A stretch of 64,000 nucleotides of DNA from Martinezella multihospitum (GTDB taxonomy: Bacteria; Pseudomonadota; Alphaproteobacteria; Rhizobiales; Rhizobiaceae). Shown here piece after piece: positions 8,919 through 17,767 of the stretch. How positions within the stretch are numbered: position 1 is the first letter of the stretch; each line of letters starts with the position of its first letter. Where the stretch lies: contig NZ_FMAG01000002.1 in the NCBI RefSeq assembly GCF_900094585.1, forward strand, positions 326,007-390,006, in the 5' to 3' direction. The notes beneath the pieces are model-generated. The model searched no databases, was not told the origin of the DNA, and was given only the letters and a program-made list of their open reading frames with translations. Position numbers and translations under genes: made by a program.

Positions 8919-9832
8919 CATGCCTCTCCCGCGATCGTTTCGGTTACCTGGAAATACCAGTCCGGCCGCTGCCTGTGAAGCGAAGCGGCGGCCGCCGTCG
9001 CCTGTTCGATATTCGTGAAGATCCCGAAGCACGTCGCACCGGAACCGGACATACGCGTCATGATCGGCGCCTGGCTGTCGATCAGGCTGGAGAGCGCCGA
9101 AATCTCACCGCAGATCGAGCGTGCTGGTGGCTCGAGATCATTGCGCAGGGTCTTGATCGTGTCGATCCATTCGCCATGTCCCTGCGGCATCTGCGATGGA
9201 AACAAGAGCGGCGGATTGTCCTTGCGGGTGAGCTGCCGGAACACATCCGATGTCGAGACGCCGACAAGCGGATTGCCGAGGACCATGGCAAAGGCGGGAA
9301 ATCCCGGCAGCAGGTCGATCGCCTCGCCGATGCCGCGCGCGACCAGCGGTTGGCTGGCAAGGCACATCGGCACATCGGCGCCGAGTTTCAAGGCGATGGT
9401 CTTGACTGTCGCATCCGGCAGGGTAATGCGCCATAGCTGCATCAACCCGCGCAAGGTCGCCGCCGCATCCGCCGAGCCGCCGCCGATGCCGGATGCGATC
9501 GGCAGGTTCTTTTCCAGGTGGATATGGGCAGGAGGGGCATCGAAGCCGGCCGAGTTGGCTGCCTGTCGCAAGAGATCACGCGCTTTGAGCACGAGATTGT
9601 CGCCGGCCTCGGCATCGGCGGAAAGCAACGGGCCAAAACGTCCGGAAAGACTGAAGTCGTCATCTTCGCTTGCGCGAAAGAAAAGACGATCGCCATGGCG
9701 GGCAAAGCTGACGAGCATGTCGAGCAGATGATAGCCATCGGCGCGGCGGCCCGTGACATGCAGCGCAAGATTGATCTTTGCGGGCGCTTCTTCCGTGAGG
9801 TCGAAATCACCCGCTGCCAAGATCGTGTCCAT
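8918..9832 (-). CDS. ispE: 4-diphosphocytidyl-2-C-methyl-D-erythritol kinase
   Basis: 304 residues, a GHMP kinase. It shows the substrate-side PAKINLALHV motif near the N-terminus, the ATP-binding loop LPIASGIGGGSADAAA (about residues 109-124) and the C-terminal SGSGATCFG motif. It phosphorylates CDP-methylerythritol in the non-mevalonate isoprenoid pathway. It lies between moaB and a TPR-protein gene on the minus strand, nine bases after the TPR gene, suggesting one operon. The pathway's first enzyme, dxs, is encoded at the far right of the window. Confidence 0.95.
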   Translation of the reverse strand: MDTILAAGDFDLTEEAPAKINLALHVTGRRADGYHLLDMLVSFARHGDRLFFRASEDDDFSLSGRFGPLLSADAEAGDNLVLKARDLLRQAANSAGFDAPPAHIHLEKNLPIASGIGGGSADAAATLRGLMQLWRITLPDATVKTIALKLGADVPMCLASQPLVARGIGEAIDLLPGFPAFAMVLGNPLVGVSTSDVFRQLTRKDNPPLLFPSQMPQGHGEWIDTIKTLRNDLEPPARSICGEISALSSLIDSQAPIMTRMSGSGATCFGIFTNIEQATAAAASLHRQRPDWYFQVTETIAGEA

Positions 9833-9840
9833 CGGAGATC

Positions 9841-11697
9841 TTAGGACTTCTTGTCGACCGGCGCCGGAGCGTTCGTGTCGGGCGAGGGCGCGGGTGCCGG
9901 ATCGGGCTGCTTGCTCTTGTCGACGGTCTTCGGATCGTTATCGAGCGGCGGCAAGCCCTTCTCGACCTTCTCCTTGATCTTCGGAATATCGGCCTCTTCC
10001 GGCTTCGAGGCGAGCGCTCGATTCCATTGATAGACGGCTTCGAGCTTACGGTTGACGCGCCAATAGGCGTCGCCGAGATGGTCGTTGATCGTCGGATCGC
10101 CGGCCTTCAGCTGTGCCGCCCGCTCCAGTTCGCTCACGGCGTCGTCGAAACGGTTTAGGCGGAAATAGGCCCAGCCAAGCGAATCGACGATGTAGCCGTC
10201 GTCCGGCCTCAGATCGACGGCCTTCTTGATCATGTCCAGACCCTGGTCGAGGTTCATGTTCATGTCGACCCAGGAATAACCGAGATAATTCAGGACCTGT
10301 GGCTGATCCGGATTGAGTTCCAGGGCCTTCTTGAAGTTCAGCTCGGCATCCGGCCACTTCTTGAGCCGCTCATAGGCGATGCCGCGCTGGAAGAATACGG
10401 CCCAGTCGCTGCGCTTCGGCACGGGGCCGATGATCTGCACGGCCTTGTCGTAATTGTCGGCCATGGCCTGGAAGTCCTTGGCATCCGAAAGGACGCTGCC
10501 ATAGGCGAGATAGCTGCGGACATCGTTGGGATCGGAATCGATCAGTGCCTTCAGGTGCTTGCGCGCGTCGTCGACCTTGCCGGACTGGGCAAGCGCAAGG
10601 CCGAGCTGCAGCTCGGAGATGCGGGCCATCGGCGAATTATCGGGCACTTTCTTGTAGAAGGCGATCGCGCGATCGGTCTGGTCCTGCTTTTCAGCCAGCC
10701 CGCCAAGCAGAACCAGCGTATCGGCTGCCTTCGGATCGAGGGAGTTGGCGATCTGCAGGTAGAGCGAAACGACGTCTTCGGCGCCGTCGCGGTTCAGCGC
10801 TGCGCCGATGGTGAAGAGCACGGCGGCCGCACCTTCGCTGGCGTTCGTCACCTGCTGGTCCGGCGTATCGCCCTTGCTGATGCTGTCGCGCAGCGCATTC
10901 AGCGGCGCATAATTGCTGACGAGATTGTCGCCAACGGAGATCGCATCCAGGGCCTTCTGCTTGTCGCCAGCCTTGGCTTCAAGACGAGCGAGCGCCATGA
11001 CGGCGCGCATGAAGGTGTCAGGTGCCGTCGCGCCGCCTGTCTTGTCGAGAATCGCGTCGTTCAAGTGCGAACGCGCCGATTTCAGGTCGCCGATCGTCAG
11101 GGCGATGGCGCCGGCATGATAGTTCTTGAAGATGTTGAACCAATCCGGTCCCTTCATCTTGTCGATCATCGAGATCGCTTCCTTGCCGCGGCCGGATCCG
11201 GCGCGCGCCCAGGCGGCGAGCAGGTTGGTCATCATCCGGTCCAGATCGTTCGGGCCGTTATATTTGAGGATTTCCTGTGCGGTGCGGTATTCGTGGCGGC
11301 GGATGGCATCCATGCCGCGCACGATCGTCGTGACGCGTTCGACGGAAGGATCGCTCTTCAGCTCGTTGGCGTATTTGACGCCTTCCTCCAGATTGCCGTT
11401 CAGCAGCAGCGAGATCATCAGCCGCTGGCGGATCTCCGGATTGCTTGGATCGATCATCAGCGCCTTTTTGTAGAGCGCGACGGCAGTATCGTAGTCGTGA
11501 TCGACATCTGCAGTACGGGCGGCCAGGAAAGCGCCTGCGAACGTATCGACGCTATCCGGATCGAAAGAAGTGACCGGAGCACTGGCCTCCGGCGCTGCCG
11601 GCTTATCCTCTGCGCGTGCGCCAGTCAGGGCGGACACCGAAAGGATTGCCGCCAAGGCTACGCCCGAAAGGAAGCGGATGGCAAGTCTCTGCCGCAT
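9841..11697 (-). CDS. Exported tetratricopeptide repeat protein
   Basis: 618 residues from ATG 11697, chosen because AAAGG lies eight bases upstream; an ATG at 11712 would add five residues without a ribosome site. A signal peptide (residues 1-29, ending GARA-E) is followed by many TPR units. The clearest are in the C-terminal half, with the alternating W/LG/Y and A-F-P pattern (for example FQRGIAYERL and LGYSWVDM). The last 40 residues are Pro/Ala/Asp-rich. TPR proteins are interaction scaffolds and the partner is unknown. It sits between ispB and ispE, so a link to envelope lipid metabolism is possible but unproven. Confidence 0.85.
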   Translation of the reverse strand: MRQRLAIRFLSGVALAAILSVSALTGARAEDKPAAPEASAPVTSFDPDSVDTFAGAFLAARTADVDHDYDTAVALYKKALMIDPSNPEIRQRLMISLLLNGNLEEGVKYANELKSDPSVERVTTIVRGMDAIRRHEYRTAQEILKYNGPNDLDRMMTNLLAAWARAGSGRGKEAISMIDKMKGPDWFNIFKNYHAGAIALTIGDLKSARSHLNDAILDKTGGATAPDTFMRAVMALARLEAKAGDKQKALDAISVGDNLVSNYAPLNALRDSISKGDTPDQQVTNASEGAAAVLFTIGAALNRDGAEDVVSLYLQIANSLDPKAADTLVLLGGLAEKQDQTDRAIAFYKKVPDNSPMARISELQLGLALAQSGKVDDARKHLKALIDSDPNDVRSYLAYGSVLSDAKDFQAMADNYDKAVQIIGPVPKRSDWAVFFQRGIAYERLKKWPDAELNFKKALELNPDQPQVLNYLGYSWVDMNMNLDQGLDMIKKAVDLRPDDGYIVDSLGWAYFRLNRFDDAVSELERAAQLKAGDPTINDHLGDAYWRVNRKLEAVYQWNRALASKPEEADIPKIKEKVEKGLPPLDNDPKTVDKSKQPDPAPAPSPDTNAPAPVDKKS

Positions 11698-11821
11698 TAG
11701 AAAGCCTTTCATCAAGGGAATGGCCGGCGAAGTTGCCGGCGGCACAACGCATTCGTGTCAACTGATTCACAACAGGATGGCTTTTTTGAAGCGGCCCTGC
11801 AACAAATTCGGGTTGCCGCTA

Positions 11822-12838
11822 TCAATTAACCCGTTCGATGCAGAAGTCGATCACTTCCAGAAGTGCCGATTTCCAGGGCGTTTCCGGCAATGGTGCCAAG
11901 GCATCCCGGGCGATGGTGCCGTAGTGTACGGCACGGGCAATTGTGTCGGCCAGTGCGCCGTATTTCGTGATCAGGCCAAGCGCCTTTTCCAGATTCTCAT
12001 CGCTGTTGTTGCCGGTTTCGATGGCGTCACGCCAGAAGGCGCGTTCCTTCTCAGTACCGCGGCGATAGGCGAGGATCACCGGAAGCGTGATCTTGCCCTC
12101 GCGGAAATCGTCGCCGACATTCTTGCCGAGATCGGCAGCCTTGCCGCCATAATCCAGCGCATCGTCGACGAGCTGGAAGGCGAGGCCGAGATTGGTGCCG
12201 TAGGATTTCAGTGCATTACGCTCCGCCTTGCCGGCATTGGCGACGATCGGGCCGACTTCGGCCGCTGCGGCAAAGAGCGCTGCGGTCTTGGCGCGGATGA
12301 CCGAGAGATAATCGTCTTCGGTCGTTTCCATGTTCTTGGAAACGGAGAGCTGCAGCACTTCGCCTTCTGCGATCACGCAGGCAGCCGACGAGAGCACGTC
12401 GAGCGCTTCGATCGAACCGACTTCGACCATCATGCGGAAGGCCTGGCCGAGCAGGAAGTCGCCGACCAGCACGCTCGCCTGGTTGCCCCAGATCATGCGG
12501 GCCGTGGATTTGCCCCGGCGCAGATCGCTTTCATCGACCACGTCATCATGCAGCAGCGTGGCCGTATGCAGGAACTCAACTGATGTCGCGAGCTTGATGT
12601 GGTTGTCGCCCTGGTAGTTGTAGAGGGCGGCGGAAGCGATCGTCAGCATCGGCCGCAGGCGCTTGCCGCCCGACGAGATCAAATGCTCCGCAACCTCGGG
12701 GATCATCTGCACATCCGAGCCGGCCTTGGACAGGATGAGCTGGTTGACGCGTTCCATGTCCGCCTTGGTCAGGTCCACCAAGGGCTTGATGGATGCCAGT
12801 TTATTCTTGCTTTCTTCCAGCGGTATCACGACGCCCAA
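11822..12838 (-). CDS. ispB: Long-chain polyprenyl (octaprenyl/decaprenyl) diphosphate synthase
   Basis: 338 residues from TTG 12838, preferred because AGGAG lies about nine bases upstream and homologues begin near GVV(I/T)PLEE; the frame extends to 12874. The two aspartate-rich motifs are the first one in LLHDDVVDESD and the second in QLVDDALDYGG, with GGKRLRP as the isopentenyl-diphosphate site. The enzyme condenses C5 units onto farnesyl diphosphate to make the ubiquinone side chain; in rhizobia this is usually C50, but chain length cannot be read from sequence alone. ubiA, at 34 kb, encodes the enzyme that uses the product. Confidence 0.92.
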   Translation of the reverse strand: MGVVIPLEESKNKLASIKPLVDLTKADMERVNQLILSKAGSDVQMIPEVAEHLISSGGKRLRPMLTIASAALYNYQGDNHIKLATSVEFLHTATLLHDDVVDESDLRRGKSTARMIWGNQASVLVGDFLLGQAFRMMVEVGSIEALDVLSSAACVIAEGEVLQLSVSKNMETTEDDYLSVIRAKTAALFAAAAEVGPIVANAGKAERNALKSYGTNLGLAFQLVDDALDYGGKAADLGKNVGDDFREGKITLPVILAYRRGTEKERAFWRDAIETGNNSDENLEKALGLITKYGALADTIARAVHYGTIARDALAPLPETPWKSALLEVIDFCIERVN

Positions 12839-12946
12839 CGATCCGGACTCCTGTTCATTTTCTGCAAAGCACAATAAGAAGGGGCGAAACAGGCGGCAAG
12901 AGGCGAATTGTCTCGTCGCGTAAATTTGACAGGAATTCTAGGGCTT

Positions 12947-13177
12947 ATGCACGAGCTGATCCGCACCAACGACCCCGTCCTACTCTCATTTGCCGAGAGC
13001 CTGATGAAGGATGCGGGGATTCATTGCCTGGTGGCGGATCAGGCAATGAGCATTCTGGAGGGTTCGCTCGGCATGCTGCCGCGCCGCTTTCTGGTGGAGG
13101 AAGAGCGGGCCGATCTGGCCCGCCGCATCCTGATCGATGCCGGTCTCGGCGACGAGCTGCGCCCGGTGCGGACCTGA
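12947..13177 (+). CDS. DUF2007 domain protein
   Basis: 76 residues from ATG 12947. The small alpha-beta fold of the DUF2007 family is recognisable from LIRTNDPVLLSFAESLMKDAG at the start and the RRFLVEEERADLARRIL segment at the end. The family is sometimes called putative signal-transducing protein or related to nitrogen-regulatory PII folds, but no function is established. It is the first gene of a plus-strand run, with the methyltransferase gene starting eight bases after its stop. It is divergent from ispB. Confidence 0.8.
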   Translation: MHELIRTNDPVLLSFAESLMKDAGIHCLVADQAMSILEGSLGMLPRRFLVEEERADLARRILIDAGLGDELRPVRT

Positions 13178-13185
13178 GGTCGGCC

Positions 13186-13962
13186 ATGACCGGCAAGCCC
13201 TCCGAAACCATCGATGCCTTCCATCGCGGCGCCTTTCATGTCGTCCAGCCGAAGGGCAGGGGGCACCGTTCCGGCATGGATGCCATGCTGTTGGCGGCGC
13301 TCGTCGCAGATGAGCGCTCCATACGGGTGGCGGATCTCGGTGCAGGTGCCGGAGCCGCCGGAATGGCCGTGGCGTCGAGACTGGACCGGGCGGAGGTCGT
13401 GCTGTTCGAGCGCTCGCCCGATATGGCCGAATTCGCCCGCAAAAGCCTGCTTCTGACGGAAAACAGCCGTTTTGCCGACCGTGTCTCGGTGATGGAGGCC
13501 GATGTGACACTGACAGGCAAGGACCGCAACGAGGCGGGCCTTGTCGACGACAGCTTCCACCATGTTATCATGAACCCACCCTTCAATGATGCCAGCGACA
13601 GGCTGACGCCCGATGCACTGAAAGCTGAAGCGCATGCCATGACCGAGGAGCTGTTCGAACGGTGGATCCGCACGGCAGGTGCGATCATGATCCCTGGCGG
13701 TCAGCTATCGCTGATTGCGCGGCCGGAATCGATCGGCGATATCATCACCGCCTGTGGTCGCCGCTTCGGCGGCATTGAAATCACCCCAATCCATCCCCGC
13801 GAAGGGGAGAGTGCGGTGCGCATCCTGGTGACGGCGATCAAGGGTTCGAGGGCGAGGCTCTCACTGCGCGCGCCTCTGATCATGCATGGCGAGGGGACGC
13901 ATAAATTCTCCGATTTTGTCGACGACCTCAACAATGGCCGCGCCGCCTATCCGCGCCGATAG
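13186..13962 (+). CDS. SAM-dependent methyltransferase, TrmN6/YfiC-like
   Basis: 258 residues from ATG 13186. The SAM-binding motif is VADLGAGAGAAGMAV (about residues 46-60), and the adenine N6-methyltransferase signature NPPFND lies near residues 126-131. In that family, YfiC/TrmN6 methylates A37 of tRNA-Val, and others act on protein release factors or rRNA. The N-terminal H-R-SGMDA segment supports the TrmN6 group. The start lies eight bases after the DUF2007 stop, so the two genes are probably one unit. Confidence 0.8.
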   Translation: MTGKPSETIDAFHRGAFHVVQPKGRGHRSGMDAMLLAALVADERSIRVADLGAGAGAAGMAVASRLDRAEVVLFERSPDMAEFARKSLLLTENSRFADRVSVMEADVTLTGKDRNEAGLVDDSFHHVIMNPPFNDASDRLTPDALKAEAHAMTEELFERWIRTAGAIMIPGGQLSLIARPESIGDIITACGRRFGGIEITPIHPREGESAVRILVTAIKGSRARLSLRAPLIMHGEGTHKFSDFVDDLNNGRAAYPRR

Positions 13963-14068
13963 CGCCTGCATTGATGAATCTCTTCGTGAAATGCGGTCCG
14001 CAATGTTGCGTTTGCCGTTTCCATGCATACATCACGGGGCAGCAAACATCATGATTCAGGGATGACGA

Positions 14069-14929
14069 ATGGTTGGGTTCTTGAGACGCATGCTTCCGAA
14101 GCGCTTCCGCAAGGAGGAGGTGATCGTACCCGTCGTCCGCCTGAGCGGCGTCATCTCTTCCGGTGGAGGGCCGCTGCGGCAATCGCTCAACCTTGCAGGC
14201 GTGTCGCAGGCGCTCGAAAAGGCCTTCAACATGAAGACGGCGCCAGCCGTTGCCATCGTCGTCAATTCGCCGGGCGGTTCTCCGGTGCAGTCGCGGATGA
14301 TCTACAATCGCATCCGCGATCTCGCCGCCGAGAAAAACAAGAAAGTCCTGGTCTTCGTCGAGGATGTCGCGGCCTCCGGTGGCTACATGATTGCGCTGGC
14401 GGGTGATGAGATCATCGCCGATGCGACCTCCATCGTCGGTTCGATCGGCGTCGTCTCCGGCGGCTTCGGCTTTCCGGAGCTGCTGAAGAAGATCGGCGTC
14501 GAGCGCCGCGTCTATACAGCCGGCGCTAACAAGGCGATCCTCGATCCCTTCCAGCCGGAGAAGGAAAAGGACATCGAATATCTGAAGAGCCTGCAGCTGG
14601 AGATCCATAAGGTCTTCATCGATATGGTGCTCGAACGGCGCACAGGAAAGCTCTCGGCCGACGAGACGGTGTTCTCCGGCCTGTTCTGGACGGGAAGCCG
14701 CGGACTGGAGCTCGGCCTGATCGACGGTCTCGGCGACATGCGCCAGGAGTTGAGGAAGCGCTTCGGCGACAAGGTCAAGCTGACGCTGGTCACCACGCCG
14801 CGCAGCCTTTTCGGCCGCAAGGCTCCAGGCATCTCGCTTGGCGGCATGGATGGTATCGGTGCCGGCCTTGCATCCGGGCTTGCCGAAGCAGCAGAGGAAA
14901 AGGCATTGTGGGGCCGATACGGATTGTAA
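14069..14929 (+). CDS. Signal peptide peptidase SppA-like S49 serine peptidase
   Basis: 286 residues, the short single-domain form of family S49. The catalytic serine is Ser103 in DVAASGGYMIA and the general base is Lys155 in AGANKAILDPF, the Ser-Lys dyad of SppA. No N-terminal signal or membrane segment is obvious (the start is basic, MVGFLRRMLPKRFRKEE), so it may be cytoplasmic or peripherally bound. Known SppA proteins degrade signal peptides left in the membrane. It is followed 16 bases later by a small membrane protein gene. Confidence 0.88.
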   Translation: MVGFLRRMLPKRFRKEEVIVPVVRLSGVISSGGGPLRQSLNLAGVSQALEKAFNMKTAPAVAIVVNSPGGSPVQSRMIYNRIRDLAAEKNKKVLVFVEDVAASGGYMIALAGDEIIADATSIVGSIGVVSGGFGFPELLKKIGVERRVYTAGANKAILDPFQPEKEKDIEYLKSLQLEIHKVFIDMVLERRTGKLSADETVFSGLFWTGSRGLELGLIDGLGDMRQELRKRFGDKVKLTLVTTPRSLFGRKAPGISLGGMDGIGAGLASGLAEAAEEKALWGRYGL

Positions 14930-14945
14930 TCGGGAGCGCTGGGTA

Positions 14946-15137
14946 ATGCCCCAGATCATCTTTTTCATCGTCGCCATTGGCGGCATCTGGTTCTTGTATC
15001 GGCGTTTCGTCCGCGACGCTCAGCGGCTTGCCGAAAAATCCCGCCGCGCCGAAACGGAACGCCGCACCGGCGCGATGGGGACGTTGGTCAAGGACCCGAA
15101 GACCGGCGAGTATCACGTGAAGCGCGAGGATGAGTAG
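14946..15137 (+). CDS. Small single-pass membrane protein
   Basis: 63 residues. One N-terminal membrane helix (MPQIIFFIVAIGGIWFLYRRF) is followed by a strongly charged tail ending in KDPKTGEYHVKREDE. The tail resembles the proline/glycine-bounded YHVK ending seen in other small rhizobial membrane proteins that follow sppA genes. No function is known. The close spacing after the S49 gene suggests they act together at the membrane (inference). Confidence 0.7.
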   Translation: MPQIIFFIVAIGGIWFLYRRFVRDAQRLAEKSRRAETERRTGAMGTLVKDPKTGEYHVKREDE

Positions 15138-15161
15138 GGTCGAATTGCGCTGCATTCAAAT

Positions 15162-15193
15162 TCATGATATACATTTTCTTATGTATATCATGA
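15162..15193. promoter_or_regulatory. Palindromic operator of the toxin-antitoxin pair
   Basis: A perfect 13-bp inverted repeat, TCATGATATACAT (15162-15174) and ATGTATATCATGA (15181-15193), with a 6-base spacer. It ends 10 bases before the antitoxin start and abuts its ribosome site (GAGAGGT, 15192-15198). AbrB-type antitoxins usually repress their own promoter, and this is the obvious binding site. Its AT-rich sequence contrasts with the surrounding DNA. Confidence 0.75.
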
Positions 15194-15203
15194 GAGGTGC
15201 TTC

Positions 15204-15434
15204 ATGCAGGTAGCGAAATGGGGGAATAGTTTGGCCATTCGCATTCCTTCGTCCGTTGCCGACGCGTTGGATCTGAAGGAAGGCGACGACATCGTCGTTC
15301 GCATCGGCAAAGGTAACGCTTTCGAAATAGAGCGGGATGACAGCCGGCAGAGAGCTTTGGAAAAGATCAAATCGTTCAAGCTCAAGCTTCCCTCGGATTG
15401 GAAGTTTGATCGCGACGAGGCCAATTCGCGCTAA
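15204..15434 (+). CDS. AbrB/MazE-family antitoxin
   Basis: 76 residues. The swapped-hairpin DNA-binding fold is seen in VAKWGNSLAIRIPSSVADAL and LKEGDDIVVRIG (residues 3-36), typical of AbrB/MazE/VapB antitoxins. The remaining C-terminal half, rich in Lys/Arg/Asp, would bind and neutralise the toxin. The stop codon overlaps the toxin start by one base (TAATG). A perfect palindrome just upstream is the likely autoregulatory site. Confidence 0.9.
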   Translation: MQVAKWGNSLAIRIPSSVADALDLKEGDDIVVRIGKGNAFEIERDDSRQRALEKIKSFKLKLPSDWKFDRDEANSR

Positions 15435-15838
15435 TGCGTCCGGTCTTGGACTTCCTCGATACGAATGTTCTTCTATACGCTTTAATGGAAGATCATAGGG
15501 CGGAAAGGGCGCAGGCTCTCTTGGCGCAGCCGTTCGTGGTAGGCGCACAAGCGCTCAACGAATTTGCCAATGTCGGACGCAAGAAGCTCCACATGCCATG
15601 GGGGGATATTCGCGAGGCGGTTGAGGCTATAGTGAAATTGTCCGCGAACGTCATTCCGGTGAGTGAGAAAATCACGCTAGCTGCTCTGCAACTCGTCGAG
15701 CGGTATAATTTCTCCTTCTATGATGCGACCATGGTTGCTGCCGCGATAGAGGCTGGTTGTACGCGATATCATTCGGAGGACTTGCACGATGGCCTGCTGG
15801 TCGAAAAGCAACTAACGATCGTCAACCCTTTTCACTGA
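15434..15838 (+). CDS. PIN-domain toxin (VapC-type RNase)
   Basis: 134 residues. The PIN active-site acids are Asp9 in FLDTNVLLY, Glu43 in ALNEFANV, Asp97 in FYDATMVAAA and the SEDLHDG segment near 114-120. All are intact, so an active ribonuclease is expected. VapC toxins cut tRNA or rRNA when the antitoxin is lost. The start overlaps the antitoxin stop by one base, ensuring coupled translation. The pair is inserted between the small membrane protein gene and glyQ and may have been acquired horizontally. Confidence 0.9.
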   Translation: MRPVLDFLDTNVLLYALMEDHRAERAQALLAQPFVVGAQALNEFANVGRKKLHMPWGDIREAVEAIVKLSANVIPVSEKITLAALQLVERYNFSFYDATMVAAAIEAGCTRYHSEDLHDGLLVEKQLTIVNPFH

Positions 15839-15964
15839 CAGACCATTCTCTGCACCGCCGCAAATGCAATGTCCTTGTGCCCGGCAGCGCAAAAACCTTG
15901 ACCCTTGTCTTCCATCGTGGCACCTGTCGCGGCAATCCACATCAAGCAGATAGTAGCGGATCCC

Positions 15965-16924
15965 ATGACTGCCAACGTGCCCGACCACATGAACCCGAAG
16001 CGCTCCTTTCAGGCGCTGATCCTGACGCTGCACAATTACTGGGCTGACAAGGGTTGCGCGGTTCTGCAGCCCTACGACATGGAAGTCGGTGCAGGCACGT
16101 TCCATCCAGCGACCACGCTGCGTTCGCTGGGTCCGAAGCCATGGCGGGCCGCCTATGTCCAGCCGTCCCGCCGTCCGTCCGACGGTCGCTACGGTGAAAA
16201 CCCGAACCGCCTGCAGCATTATTACCAGTATCAGGTCATCCTGAAGCCCAATCCGCCGAACCTGCAGGAGCTCTATCTCGGCTCGCTGAAAGCGATCGGC
16301 CTTGATCCGCTGCTGCATGATATCCGTTTCGTCGAGGACGATTGGGAAAGCCCGACGCTCGGCGCTTGGGGCCTCGGCTGGGAATGCTGGTGCGACGGCA
16401 TGGAAGTCTCGCAGTTCACCTATTTCCAGCAGGTCTGCGGCATCGAATGTGCGCCGGTCGCCGGCGAACTGACCTACGGTCTGGAGCGTCTTGCGACCTA
16501 TGTGCAGGGTGTCGACAGCGTCTATGACCTGAATTTCAATGGTCTCGAAGGCGAAGACAAGATCACCTATGGCGATGTCTTCCTGCAGGCCGAGCAGGAA
16601 TATTCCCGGCATAATTTCGAATATGCCAATACCGAGATGCTGCATCGCCATTTCATCGATGCCGAGAAGGAGTGTCAGGCATTGCTGGCGGCCGGCGCGC
16701 CCGGCGACAGCGATAACCATCGCCTGCACAAGTGCGTTTTTCCGGCCTATGACCAGTGCATCAAGGCGAGCCATGTCTTCAACCTGCTCGATGCCCGCGG
16801 CGTCATCTCGGTGACGGAACGCCAAAGCTACATCCTGCGCGTGCGCACGCTTGCCAAGGCCTGCGGCGAAGCCTTCCTGCTGACCGATGCCGGCGGCGTC
16901 AACTGGAACCAGCAGGCCGCGTAA
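15965..16924 (+). CDS. glyQ: Glycyl-tRNA synthetase alpha subunit
   Basis: 319 residues from ATG 15965; an in-frame ATG at 15905 would add 20 residues absent from homologues. The class II catalytic core of bacterial GlyQ is unmistakable: [17 protein letters not shown], the [16 protein letters not shown] block and [20 protein letters not shown]. With GlyS it forms the alpha2-beta2 enzyme that charges tRNA-Gly. Unusually, glyS lies 4.8 kb downstream on the same strand, with lemA, an aroA gene, a DUF2207 gene and a DUF559 gene between. Confidence 0.97.
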   Translation: MTANVPDHMNPKRSFQALILTLHNYWADKGCAVLQPYDMEVGAGTFHPATTLRSLGPKPWRAAYVQPSRRPSDGRYGENPNRLQHYYQYQVILKPNPPNLQELYLGSLKAIGLDPLLHDIRFVEDDWESPTLGAWGLGWECWCDGMEVSQFTYFQQVCGIECAPVAGELTYGLERLATYVQGVDSVYDLNFNGLEGEDKITYGDVFLQAEQEYSRHNFEYANTEMLHRHFIDAEKECQALLAAGAPGDSDNHRLHKCVFPAYDQCIKASHVFNLLDARGVISVTERQSYILRVRTLAKACGEAFLLTDAGGVNWNQQAA

Positions 16925-17131
16925 GCCTGAATTGCGGCCGGAGAGCGCAGGATGCTTGCGCTCCCAAAAGCTGCGATAACGGGATATGCTTTCCGAACAA
17001 TCTCAAGGCGGATGTCCCCAGGATCGGGTTACGATGACCCGGTCTCGCTGCCGCATGATCGTTAAGCCGGGTGACATTGCCGGCAAATCTGCCTACTGTC
17101 CTTGTGGTTGCAGTCGCCCAGGGGATTCCAG

Positions 17132-17683
17132 ATGTATATTCTTCTCGCGATCATAGTTCTGGCCGCGCTCTATGCCGTCTTCGTCTATAACGGGCTCGTT
17201 CGTGCGCGCCAGGTTGCCGAAGAGGCGTGGTCCGGCATCGACGTGCAGTTGAAGCGCCGTGCCGATCTCATCCCCAATCTGGTCGAGACGGTCAAAGGCT
17301 ATGCCGGCCATGAGCGCCAGACCCTGGAAGAGGTTGTGGAGCTGCGCAACAAGGCACAGGCCGTGCCCGCAGGGGATGTTGCGGCTCGCGGCCAGGTGGA
17401 AGGCTTGCTGTCGCAGGCACTCGGCCGCGTGATTGCGCTCGCGGAAGCCTATCCCGATCTCAAAGCCAATACGAACTTCCTCGAATTACAGCGCTCGCTG
17501 GAAGGCGTGGAAGGCGAGATCCAGATGTCCCGCCGCTATTATAACGGTGCCGCACGCGATCTGAACGTCAAGGTCGAGTCCTTCCCGAACAATCTCATCG
17601 CCGGCCCCTTCGGCTTCGTCAAGAAGGCCTATTTCGAGGTGACCAACGAGGCCGATCGCGCCGTTCCCACGGTAAAGTTCTGA
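17132..17683 (+). CDS. LemA family protein
   Basis: 183 residues from ATG 17132 (an upstream start at 17102 is less likely). An N-terminal membrane helix (MYILLAIIVLAALYAVFVYNGLV) is followed by the all-helical LemA domain with the signature EEAWSGIDVQLKRRADLIPNLVETVKGYAGHE. The family is widespread and its function is unclear. It is often encoded beside DUF2207 proteins, and here such a gene lies one gene downstream. About 200 bases separate it from glyQ. Confidence 0.93.
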   Translation: MYILLAIIVLAALYAVFVYNGLVRARQVAEEAWSGIDVQLKRRADLIPNLVETVKGYAGHERQTLEEVVELRNKAQAVPAGDVAARGQVEGLLSQALGRVIALAEAYPDLKANTNFLELQRSLEGVEGEIQMSRRYYNGAARDLNVKVESFPNNLIAGPFGFVKKAYFEVTNEADRAVPTVKF

Positions 17684-17767
17684 GATTTCCGCTATCGGTT
17701 TTTCATGCAAGGCGGTAAAGGATGCCGACCGCCGGCCATCGGCCGCCTTCTTGACTGACCAAAGAGA

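Noticed and set aside
10555..11700. 381-residue open frame on the plus strand opposite the TPR gene
   Set aside because: Shadow of the TPR-protein gene; no domain and no ribosome site.
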